From: Geodermatophilaceae bacterium
Lineage (GTDB): Bacteria; Actinomycetota; Actinomycetes; Mycobacteriales; Geodermatophilaceae
Assembly (NCBI GenBank): GCA_013696785.1
Contig: JACCXW010000133.1
Span: 1 to 9,703, forward strand
Length of the DNA stretch: 9,703 nucleotides
Direction of reading: 5' to 3'
Part shown: piece after piece, positions 1-5,313 of the stretch
Layout of the letters: every line of letters begins with the position of its first letter
How positions within the stretch are numbered: the first letter of the stretch is position 1
The notes under the pieces: generated by a model
Told to the model about the DNA's origin: nothing
Database searches by the model: none
Seen by the model: only the letters and a program-made list of their open reading frames with translations
Program-made: the position numbers and the translations under genes

Positions 1-957
1 CGTCACCGCCGGCTGGGTCCGGCCGAAGACCTCCAGGACCGAGGCGGCCTCGGTGGCATCGTTCAAGGGTGTCGACGTCCCGTGTGCGTTGACGTGGGTG
101 ACGTCGGCGGCCGTGAGTCCGGCGTCGGCCATCGCGGCGCGCATGCAGGCGATCGCCCCGCGCCCGTCAGGGGCCGGAGCGGTGATGTGGTGTGCGTCGG
201 CCGTCGACGCGGTGCCGGCCACCTCGGCGTAGGCGATCGCGCCTCGCGCCGCCGCGGCGCTCGCCTCCTCCAGCACCATGACGCCGCCCGCCTCGGCCGA
301 GCAGAAGCCGTCACGGTCGACGTCGAAGGGTCGCGAGATGCCGGTGGCCGACAGCGCCTTCATGTTCCGGAAGCCGTTGCTCATCACGCCGGTCTGGCAG
401 GACTCGGAGCCACCGACGAGCACGGCGTCGCACCGACCCGAGGCCACCAGCCGGGCACCGTTGCCGACGGCATGCGTCCCAGATGCGCATGCGGTCACCA
501 CGGTCTCCACCGGCCCGCGCCACCCGAAGCGCATGGACACCATGGCCGAAGCGGCATTCGGCATGACGGTAGGGACGACGAGCGGCGAGACGCGGGAGGG
601 TCCCTTCTCGAAGAGGATCTTGGACTGGGTCTCCCAGGCGTATGCCCCACCGATACCCGTGCCCAGGACGATGCCACAGCGCGCCGCGTCGTAAGGGCCA
701 TCCTGTGCGTCGAGACCGGCGTCGGCGAGCGCCTGCGCCGCGGCGGCCAGCCCCAGTTGCGCGAAGCGGTCCATCCTGCGCGCCTCGACGTGGGAGATGC
801 CCCACCGAGACGGATCGAAGTCGACCACACGCCGGTCCACGACCGGCTCGGCCGGGCGCCGCAGACCGGCCCAGAAGTCCTCAGCGCCGGTCCCGCAGGG
901 CGCAAGGACGCCCAGGCCGGTGATGACCACGCGACGGCCGTCGCGGGACTCGATCAC
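1..957 (-). CDS. fabF: Beta-ketoacyl-ACP synthase II (FabF/KasA-like), 3' end beyond window
   Basis: This enzyme condenses an acyl chain on its active-site cysteine with malonyl-ACP, the elongation step of type II fatty-acid or polyketide synthesis in the cytosol. 319 residues are visible. It opens with VVITGLGVLAP (10-20), typical of thiolase-fold synthases. The nucleophile Cys157 lies in VTACASGTHA and the first catalytic His292 in NAHGTSTPLND. The second catalytic His (GFGGHN region) would fall outside the window; the family is about 410 residues. I chose the GTG at 957 because it overlaps the ACP stop codon in a GTGA arrangement and leaves only ten residues before the conserved core. It is evidently co-translated with the ACP gene. 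A role in primary fatty-acid synthesis or in a dedicated pathway cannot be decided, since fabD and fabH are not seen upstream. Family call is very secure. Confidence 0.93.
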   Translation of the reverse strand, partial: MIESRDGRRVVITGLGVLAPCGTGAEDFWAGLRRPAEPVVDRRVVDFDPSRWGISHVEARRMDRFAQLGLAAAAQALADAGLDAQDGPYDAARCGIVLGTGIGGAYAWETQSKILFEKGPSRVSPLVVPTVMPNAASAMVSMRFGWRGPVETVVTACASGTHAVGNGARLVASGRCDAVLVGGSESCQTGVMSNGFRNMKALSATGISRPFDVDRDGFCSAEAGGVMVLEEASAAAARGAIAYAEVAGTASTADAHHITAPAPDGRGAIACMRAAMADAGLTAADVTHVNAHGTSTPLNDATEAASVLEVFGRTQPAVT

Positions 958-1202
958 CGCGAACCGACCTTGGCGAGGACAAGCTGCTCCAGCTGGCCGA
1001 ACGTCGTCACCTCCGACAACTCGTCGTCGGTGATGTTGATGGCGTACCGCTCCTCCAGGGACATCGACAGCTCGATCCCGGCGAGGGAGTCCAGGCCCAG
1101 ATCCTCGGCCAGTAGGACACCGGGTGTCAGACGCTCCGCACCGATGCCGAGATGGCGCGCGGCGTCGGCGCGAATCGTCTCCGCGGTGACGTGCTGACTC
1201 AT
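954..1202 (-). CDS. acpP: Acyl carrier protein
   Basis: A small acidic carrier that holds growing acyl chains on a 4'-phosphopantetheine arm. The 82-residue length is normal for type II ACPs. The attachment serine is Ser39 in the motif EDLGLDSLAGIEL (33-45), followed by the usual acidic helix and a C-terminal helix. I chose the ATG at 1202 because GAGGAG lies five bases upstream and the reading frame further upstream has no ACP-like content. The last bases overlap the synthase start by four bases (GTGA), so both genes should be made in step. The partner synthase next door suggests this ACP serves it. Many type II polyketide and aryl-polyene systems have similar ACPs, so fatty-acid synthesis is likely but not proven. 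Confidence 0.93.
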   Translation of the reverse strand: MSQHVTAETIRADAARHLGIGAERLTPGVLLAEDLGLDSLAGIELSMSLEERYAINITDDELSEVTTFGQLEQLVLAKVGSR

Positions 1203-1203
1203 C

Positions 1204-1229
1204 GAATCTCCTCTGTTGGGAATCTCCTC
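1204..1229 (-). repeat. Duplicated Shine-Dalgarno block before the ACP gene
   Basis: The ten bases GAGGAGATTC (minus strand) occur twice with a 16-base period, at 1213-1204 and 1229-1220. The copy nearest the gene places GAGGAG five bases before the ATG and is the functional ribosome binding site. The second copy has no start codon at a proper distance, so it looks like a short duplication or a standby site. Confidence 0.5.
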
Positions 1230-1288
1230 GTGGAGCCCAGCCGATCCTGCCACGGCGAGACATCGGTCACCTGCCACCGGCCGCGCGC

Positions 1289-1309
1289 AGCAGCGGGTGA
1301 GCCGCTGCT
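1289..1309. promoter_or_regulatory. Inverted repeat in the divergent ACP/thioesterase intergenic region
   Basis: AGCAGCGG and CCGCTGCT form a perfect 8-bp inverted repeat around five bases (GTGAG). It sits between two divergently transcribed genes, about 58 bases from the thioesterase start and 87 from the ACP start. It could be a repressor operator or a hairpin in the ACP leader. No regulator gene is adjacent, so the role is unassigned. Confidence 0.3.
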
Positions 1310-1353
1310 CAAAGCCATGCGGTCGGAACCTCCCGGACATGTTGGGCAGCGGC

Positions 1354-1359
1354 TACATT
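1354..1359 (+). promoter_or_regulatory. Probable -10 element (TACATT) for a leaderless thioesterase transcript
   Basis: TACATT fits the actinobacterial -10 pattern TANNNT and ends seven bases before the GTG start. This is the spacing expected when transcription begins at the start codon itself. No Shine-Dalgarno sequence and no clear -35 hexamer are seen, which agrees with a leaderless message. Confidence 0.4.
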
Positions 1360-1366
1360 CACCGGC

Positions 1367-1780
1367 GTGAGCAGCACCGCAGCCGCCGGGGTCAGTGTCG
1401 GCCTCCGCGCCCGACGGGTCTTCGAGGTCGTCGAGTTCGACACCGCGATCGCGGTGGGCAGCGGCTCGGTGCCGGCCCTGGGCACTCCACGGCTGCTGGC
1501 CTGGCTGGAGGCGGTGACCGTTGCAGCGATCGAGCCCGCGTTGGCTCCCACCGAGGTGTCCGTGGGCACCCACGTCGACCTCGACCACCTGCAGCCCTCC
1601 CCGGTCGGGGCCAGGGTCGCCGTCGAGGCCGTCGTTACCGCCATCGAGGGACTGCGGGTGGACTGCGACGTCGAGGCGACGAACGGGGACGGCACCCTGG
1701 TCGGCCGCGCCCGGATCAGCCGCAGGGTGGTCAATCGCGAGCGCTTCCTCGACCGGCTCGGCCCCGGCAATCCCGGCTGA
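1367..1780 (+). CDS. Hotdog-fold thioesterase, FlK (fluoroacetyl-CoA thioesterase)-like
   Basis: A 137-residue single-domain hotdog protein that probably hydrolyses a short acyl-CoA or acyl thioester. Thr40, Glu48 and His74 are spaced exactly as the catalytic Thr42, Glu50 and His76 of FlK from Streptomyces cattleya, as I recall that sequence (gaps of 8 and 26 residues). The surrounding pattern also matches: TPRLLAWLEA at 40-49, SVGTHVDLDH at 65-74, and a Pro-Gly turn region near 78-81. The GTG at 1367 is preferred because a TANNNT element ends seven bases upstream and no better ribosome site exists. It diverges from the ACP/synthase pair, so it might trim or rescue acyl thioesters there, but that is inference. 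The natural substrate is unlikely to be fluoroacetyl-CoA; many uncharacterised homologues share this triad. Confidence 0.75.
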   Translation: MSSTAAAGVSVGLRARRVFEVVEFDTAIAVGSGSVPALGTPRLLAWLEAVTVAAIEPALAPTEVSVGTHVDLDHLQPSPVGARVAVEAVVTAIEGLRVDCDVEATNGDGTLVGRARISRRVVNRERFLDRLGPGNPG

Positions 1781-1795
1781 CGCCGCGCCGGCGTC
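1779..1795 (+). terminator. Hairpin at the end of the thioesterase gene
   Basis: GACGCCG and CGGCGTC pair perfectly over seven bases with a CGC loop, beginning inside the stop codon. There is no T-run after it, as is common for actinobacterial terminators. It lies before the tRNA gene and could separate the two transcripts. Confidence 0.4.
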
Positions 1796-1818
1796 GGTAG
1801 GCTGAGCCGGGTTCGCTG

Positions 1819-1891
1819 GCGCCCGTAGCTCAGCGGATAGAGCAGCTGCCTTCTAAGCAGTCGGTCGCAGGTTCGAGTCCTGCCGGGCGCA
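1819..1891 (+). tRNA. tRNA-Arg (anticodon UCU, reads AGA)
   Basis: All four stems fold. The acceptor is 1819-1825 with 1884-1890. The D stem GCTC/GAGC is 1828-1831 with 1840-1843. The anticodon stem is 1845-1849 with 1857-1861, with loop CTTCTAA and anticodon TCT at 1852-1854. The T stem GCAGG/CCTGC is 1867-1871 with 1879-1883, with loop TTCGAGT. The discriminator base is A1891 and CCA is not encoded. AGA is a rare codon in GC-rich actinobacteria. Confidence 0.96.
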
Positions 1892-1910
1892 CCGGGGTCT
1901 TCGATCGGCC

Positions 1911-1961
1911 GACCGTATTGTCACGGTCCGCTTGACCGTATTGTCACGGTCCGCTTGACCG
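1911..1961. repeat. Tandem 23-bp repeat with internal hairpins, just after the tRNA
   Basis: Two identical 23-bp units lie at 1911-1933 and 1934-1956, followed by the first five bases of a third (GACCG). Each unit contains GACCGT-ATTGTC-ACGGTC, a 6-bp inverted repeat around six bases. They begin 20 bases after the tRNA end. They may act as a termination region for the tRNA, as paired binding sites for a regulator, or be a relic of slippage. The identity of the copies suggests a recent duplication. Confidence 0.6.
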
Positions 1962-1972
1962 CATGGGTCAAG
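1954..1972. repeat. Inverted repeat CTTGACC-GCATG-GGTCAAG
   Basis: A perfect 7-bp inverted repeat around five bases, overlapping the end of the second 23-bp unit. With the two hairpins inside the tandem repeat it makes three hairpin-forming elements in 62 bases. No T-run follows. It could be a terminator component or an operator. Confidence 0.45.
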
Positions 1973-1990
1973 GTCGGCTCTAGTAGCTGG

Positions 1991-2179
1991 ATGCCCGAGC
2001 CCGACCCCGCCCGGCCGATGCGCGCGGTCGGACGAGGCGGGCCGATGGACGGCGCGGTTCTCGGCGCCGCCGACCAGGCCGAGTTCGAGGTGGTCATGGC
2101 CGACGCCAGCAGACACCGGTACGTGCGCACGGATGTCCTTGCCAGCCGGGGCCCCGAGCCGACTCGCGAGTTCTCCTAG
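1991..2179 (+). CDS. Possible small hypothetical protein (62 codons)
   Basis: I do not recognise this protein. The frame has a high share of G or C at third positions (about nine in ten codons), like the surrounding real genes, and ends in TAG at 2177-2179. The N-terminal part is Pro/Arg-rich. The part from residue 19 on (MDGAVLGAADQAEFEVV) looks more protein-like and could form a helix. An alternative ATG at 2045 has GAGG seven bases upstream and would give 44 residues; that start has better ribosome-site support than the ATG at 1991. It contains an AGA codon at 2111-2113, read by the tRNA encoded just upstream. It may be a real small gene, a gene remnant, or chance in GC-rich DNA. Confidence 0.3.
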   Translation: MPEPDPARPMRAVGRGGPMDGAVLGAADQAEFEVVMADASRHRYVRTDVLASRGPEPTREFS

Positions 2180-2208
2180 GCCGGCCGGCTCCAGGTCCCG
2201 CCGGTGCG

Positions 2209-2238
2209 TTGACGGTGGTCCTCACCCAGCAGTAGCGT
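2209..2238 (+). promoter_or_regulatory. Sigma-70-type promoter upstream of the first MetE-like gene
   Basis: TTGACG (2209-2214, five of six bases of TTGACA) and TAGCGT (2233-2238, TANNNT) are 18 bases apart. Transcription would start near 2245, giving a leader of about 200 bases before the ATG at 2444. It is the best promoter match I found in the window. Confidence 0.5.
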
Positions 2239-2257
2239 CCGCAGCCACACGGGAAAT

Positions 2258-2319
2258 ACCTCCGTCGGCTACGAGCGAGTGTGGAGGCACACCGCAAATC
2301 CTGCGGAAACGCAGCCGAC
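2258..2319 (+). ncRNA. Candidate structured leader RNA (possible riboswitch) of the first MetE-like gene
   Basis: Between the promoter and the gene the transcript can fold compactly. P1 pairs GTCGGC (2264-2269) with GCCGAC (2314-2319). Inside it P2 pairs GTGTG with CACAC (2279-2283/2288-2292) around loop GAGG, and P3 pairs TGCG with CGCA (2302-2305/2310-2313) around a GAAA tetraloop stacked directly on P1. The GAGG loop is complementary to CCTC at 2259-2262 just before P1, allowing a pseudoknot. An alternative hairpin, CCGCA/TGCGG (2292-2296/2302-2306), excludes P3, so two states are possible. I match it to no known riboswitch class. Pairings are by eye; no energy or covariation was computed. 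Confidence 0.35.
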
Positions 2320-2402
2320 AACATGACCCGCCGCGACCGTCCACGTTCGTCAATCCCCGTGTACGGCGGAAATTTGTTCGGCAGCATGCACATCGTTGGG
2401 CT

Positions 2403-2414
2403 GAGCGATCGCTC
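2403..2414. promoter_or_regulatory. Perfect 12-bp palindrome before the first MetE-like gene
   Basis: GAGCGATCGCTC is fully self-complementary and lies 29 bases before the ATG, between the structured leader and the ribosome site GAGAGGA (2431-2437). It could be an operator for a dimeric regulator, or form a GAUC-loop hairpin in RNA near the ribosome site. Confidence 0.35.
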
Positions 2415-2443
2415 GGTCATCGACATCCACGAGAGGATGCACT

Positions 2444-3613
2444 ATGGCTTACGACCCCAGAGCGGCCACCGGAATCCCAACAGAACCAGTCGGCTCACTG
2501 CCCCGCCCAGCCAAGTTGCAGGAGGCGTACGCCAAGTACGACTCCGGTGACATCGGCAAGGACGAGTTGGAGTCGCTGCAAGACGATGCGGTCAAAGACT
2601 CGATCGAGAAATTCGAAGCCACCGGATCGCCGATCATCTCCGACGGCGAGCAGCGCTGGTCGTCGTTCGCGACCTATCCGATCGCCGACACCCTTGCCGG
2701 CACCGGTCTCGCGCCGGGCCTGGGCCCGGGCGGGCAGTTCTTCGCCATCTTCGCCGACGGGCACGGCCGGCAGCTGCCGAAGCTCGTCAGCGGCCCGTTC
2801 AAATACAACCAGCACGCGGCGGACACCTTGCGCAAGTCGATCGGCTACGCCACCAAGCCGATGAAGCAGGCCGTCATCGCCCCGTCCATGCTGGCGCTGC
2901 TGTACCCGTTGAAGGACCCGGTCGAGGGCTATTCCCGCGAGGACTTCGAGGCGGCGCTGGTCGACGAGTGTGAGAAGGACATCCGCGAGGCGTTCGCTGC
3001 CGGAGCCGAGCGGGTGTCGGTGGACTTCACCGAAGGCCGCCTCGCTACCCGCGAGGACCCGCGCAACCCCTGGACCGGCGCCGGCCTGCTGCCCCACTTC
3101 ATCGAGCTGAACAACCGGGTGATGGCCCGGTTCTCCGCCGAGGAGCGCGTCAACATCGGCATCCACACCTGCCCCGGCGGGGACCGGGACTCAGTGCACT
3201 CCGCCGACGTCCCCTACAACAACCTGCTGGCCAGCATGTTCGACATCAACGCCGGCTACTTCCTGATCCAGCTCGCCAGCGAGCGGGACAAGGACCCGGT
3301 GTTCGAGTCGATCGGCAAGAACCTGCGCTCCGACGCCGAAGGCGTCACGCAGATGGCCTACCTCGGCACCACAGTCACCCAGAGCCCCCGGGTGGAGGCG
3401 GCGCAGGAGATCTGCGACCAGCTCGTCCGCGCGGCGAACTTCATCGACAAGCAGCAGATCGGCTCCACCGATGACTGCGGTTTCTCACCGTTCTCCATCG
3501 ACGAGAAGCCCAACCACGGCTCGCCGGACTACGCCCGAGAGGTGGCCTTCGCGAATATCACCAGCCGGGTCGAGGGCACCCGGATGGCCGCGGAGAAGCT
3601 CGGCGTCTCCTGA
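2444..3613 (+). CDS. MetE-like (catalytic domain only) zinc thiol alkyl/methyltransferase, type A
   Basis: A 389-residue protein of the cobalamin-independent methionine synthase superfamily, about half the length of classical MetE and lacking its N-terminal folate-binding half. The opening IPTEPVGSLPRP (11-22) and the zinc ligands His241 and Cys243 (GIHTCPGGD), Glu280 (LASERD) and Cys345 (TDDCGFSPF) are clear. The usual Ile-Asp-Glu-Pro substrate motif is replaced by VDFTEGRLA (193-201), so the thiol acceptor may not be homocysteine. Related zinc enzymes include epoxyalkane:coenzyme M transferase, and this variant resembles that side of the family to me, without proof. The ATG at 2444 has GAGAGGA six bases upstream. 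It has a long leader with a candidate RNA structure, and a GNAT gene follows after 40 bases, probably on the same transcript. Databases often label such proteins methionine synthase II; the real reaction is unknown. Confidence 0.85.
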   Translation: MAYDPRAATGIPTEPVGSLPRPAKLQEAYAKYDSGDIGKDELESLQDDAVKDSIEKFEATGSPIISDGEQRWSSFATYPIADTLAGTGLAPGLGPGGQFFAIFADGHGRQLPKLVSGPFKYNQHAADTLRKSIGYATKPMKQAVIAPSMLALLYPLKDPVEGYSREDFEAALVDECEKDIREAFAAGAERVSVDFTEGRLATREDPRNPWTGAGLLPHFIELNNRVMARFSAEERVNIGIHTCPGGDRDSVHSADVPYNNLLASMFDINAGYFLIQLASERDKDPVFESIGKNLRSDAEGVTQMAYLGTTVTQSPRVEAAQEICDQLVRAANFIDKQQIGSTDDCGFSPFSIDEKPNHGSPDYAREVAFANITSRVEGTRMAAEKLGVS

Positions 3614-3653
3614 CGGCTCGGTCCAGGGTCCCGGCTCGTCGCGACAGGCTGCG

Positions 3654-4238
3654 ATGAGCCGGGCCCTGCTCGTCCGCCCGGCTCTGGAGGACGAGCGGCC
3701 AGCCGTCCTGTCGGCGATCCGAGCGGCCTACGCCGAATTCGAGCCGGCGGTCACCGCGCCGGAATGGGTGCGGATGTCGGGAAACCTAGCCGGGATCGTC
3801 GCTCCCGGATCAGCCGGCGTCCTGATCGCCGCGTTCGCCACCCACGCGTCCGGAGCCACCACCGCGGCCGGAACTGCCGCCGGAGCCGGACAAGGCACCG
3901 ACGCTGCCGGAGTTGCCGGTCCGAAACTGGTCGGGACCGTCACCTACCTGCCACCGGGGCCCCGTGAGTACAACCGGGTGCCGACGGAATGGGCGGTCAT
4001 CCGCGGGATGGCCGTCGTACCGGCGTGGCGTGGCCATGGAATCGCGCGGGCGCTGCTGACCGACTGCCTCGATCGAGCCCGATCCGACGCGGCGCCGGCC
4101 GTCGGGCTGCACACGGCCGCGATCTTCCACGCGGCACGCAGGCTGTACGAGGACGCCGGATTCGTCCAGCAGAGCGAGTTCGATCACCTGGGCCTGCGGT
4201 TCTGCATCTATGCGCTGGACCTGCCGACCGCCTCCTGA
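3654..4238 (+). CDS. GNAT-family N-acetyltransferase
   Basis: A 194-residue protein that should transfer acetyl from acetyl-CoA to an amine. The acetyl-CoA loop is seen as VVPAWRGHGIARALL (121-135), which carries the RxxGxG/A signature at Arg126-Ala131. The following helix and the ARRLYEDAGF segment (161-170) are typical of the fold. Residues 65-90 form an Ala/Gly/Thr-rich low-complexity insertion between the early strands, likely a flexible loop. The ATG at 3654 gives the best match to the domain start; only a weak AGG lies before it. It starts 40 bases after the MetE-like gene on the same strand, so co-transcription is likely. Its 3' end overlaps the end of the opposite-strand MetE-like gene by 31 bases. 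The substrate is unknown; a small molecule or thiol-pathway amine is possible given the neighbour. Confidence 0.82.
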   Translation: MSRALLVRPALEDERPAVLSAIRAAYAEFEPAVTAPEWVRMSGNLAGIVAPGSAGVLIAAFATHASGATTAAGTAAGAGQGTDAAGVAGPKLVGTVTYLPPGPREYNRVPTEWAVIRGMAVVPAWRGHGIARALLTDCLDRARSDAAPAVGLHTAAIFHAARRLYEDAGFVQQSEFDHLGLRFCIYALDLPTAS

Positions 4239-5311
4239 GCGCGACCGGCTGCGTGATCTCGGCCATCTGCCGGTCCTGGCCGGTCATATCCCGAGCTCAT
4301 CGAGCGTTCTGCTGTGCCGAGCAGGCGATGGCGTACGACGGCCGCGCCCTCGACCATTGCCCGCAGTTTGGCCCGGGCGACGTGCGGTGCGACGTGCCGG
4401 AGCCCGCAGTCCGGGTTGATGATCAGCTTGTCGGCATCGATGACCTCGAGTGCCCGGCTGATCCGCTTCGCCACCCATTCGCTGGACTCCACCGTCTCGC
4501 TCTTGACGTCGAGTACACCGAGGCCGAGGGCGCGGTCCCAGCCGAGTTCGGCGATGGCAGGGAGATCCTCGTCGCCCTTGCGGGCGAATTCCAGGATCAG
4601 TTGGTCCACATGCGCGTCGAGCACGGAGGGGAACAGGAACGTGTAGTGCCCCTCCCAGGAGGGCCGCGCGTAGCGGTTGCCGTAGCAGACGTGCAGCCCC
4701 CACGTGGCCTCGACGCCCTCGGTGACGATGTTTATCGCCTCGACCGCCAGGGCGACCTGCTCGGGATACCCGGCCAGGAACGGCTCGTCGATCTGCAGCA
4801 AGGTGGCACCGGCGCTGACGAGGTCACGCGCTTCGGCGTTCAGCGCACGGGCGAGCGCCCGCACCAGTTCGGCCCGGTCTCCGTACGCCTCGTCCCTGAT
4901 CCGGCGGGACAGCGAGAACGGCCCGGTGAAGGAGAACTTGATCGGCCGGTCGGTGTGCTCCCGGGTGAAGCGGAAGTCCTCGGCGAGCCCGACCGGCTGC
5001 TCGGTCAGGGGAGTGGCCAGGACGAGGTCGTGGTAGTCGAAGTAGTAGGACTTGACGGTCGTCACTGCCTTGACGCCAGGCATCCGCGCCAGCAGGTAGT
5101 CCACGTCGTTGTCCCGACGCAGCTCACCGTCGGACACGATGTCGATACCGGCCATCTCCTGGTCCTTGATCGCCGCCTTGATCGCGACGTCATGGACGTC
5201 GGACAGGTGCGCGGCGCTGAGCTGCTTGCGGTAGAAGTCCGTCTTCAGCCGCTCCAGCCATTCCGGAACGGAGTACGACCCGACCACGGTGGTCGGCAGC
5301 AGTATCGGCAT
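4208..5311 (-). CDS. MetE-like (catalytic domain only) methyltransferase, type B with homocysteine motif
   Basis: A 367-residue core MetE-like protein without the N-terminal folate-binding half. It begins with PTTVVGSYSVP (6-16). Zinc ligands are His207 and Cys209 (GLHVCYGN), Glu241 (LILEFARKG) and Cys302 (INPDCGL). The substrate motif QIDEPFL (173-179) is intact, as in true methionine synthases that bind homocysteine, and VLDVKSETVE (266-275) fits the family. Without the folate domain the methyl donor is unclear; folate-independent core methionine synthases with partner proteins are known in other bacteria. The ATG at 5311 follows the stop of the methyltransferase gene by two bases, and AGGGA six bases upstream lies within that gene's end, so translation is coupled. 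The last roughly 30 residues look unconserved and overlap the GNAT gene on the other strand. It is clearly different from the MetE-like protein at 2444. Confidence 0.86.
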   Translation of the reverse strand: MPILLPTTVVGSYSVPEWLERLKTDFYRKQLSAAHLSDVHDVAIKAAIKDQEMAGIDIVSDGELRRDNDVDYLLARMPGVKAVTTVKSYYFDYHDLVLATPLTEQPVGLAEDFRFTREHTDRPIKFSFTGPFSLSRRIRDEAYGDRAELVRALARALNAEARDLVSAGATLLQIDEPFLAGYPEQVALAVEAINIVTEGVEATWGLHVCYGNRYARPSWEGHYTFLFPSVLDAHVDQLILEFARKGDEDLPAIAELGWDRALGLGVLDVKSETVESSEWVAKRISRALEVIDADKLIINPDCGLRHVAPHVARAKLRAMVEGAAVVRHRLLGTAERSMSSGYDRPGPADGRDHAAGRAQEAVGRSSA

Positions 5312-5313
5312 GA

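Noticed and set aside
82..1197. Long plus-strand ORF of 371 codons
   Set aside because: It lies antisense to the ketosynthase and ACP genes, whose motifs are unmistakable; its own product is Arg/His/Gly-rich without domain features.
1325..1343. ECF-sigma promoter starting with GGAAC upstream of the thioesterase
   Set aside because: The distance to the next GTT is only 11 bases, too short for the usual spacing of about 16.
1853..2116. Minus-strand ORF ending in RQDSNLRPTA
   Set aside because: The ending is the translation of the antisense strand of the tRNA gene, a well-known spurious product.
2245..2340. Cobalamin riboswitch before the MetE-like gene
   Set aside because: Words like AAATCC and ACCCGCC occur, but the B12 box spacing is wrong, the region is far too short, and the conserved cobalamin core order is not present. 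An Infernal search against Rfam cobalamin models would settle it.
2281..2550. Plus-strand ORF crossing the MetE-like start
   Set aside because: It runs into the MetE-like gene in another frame, has no ribosome site at its ATG (2324), and its product lacks recognisable features.
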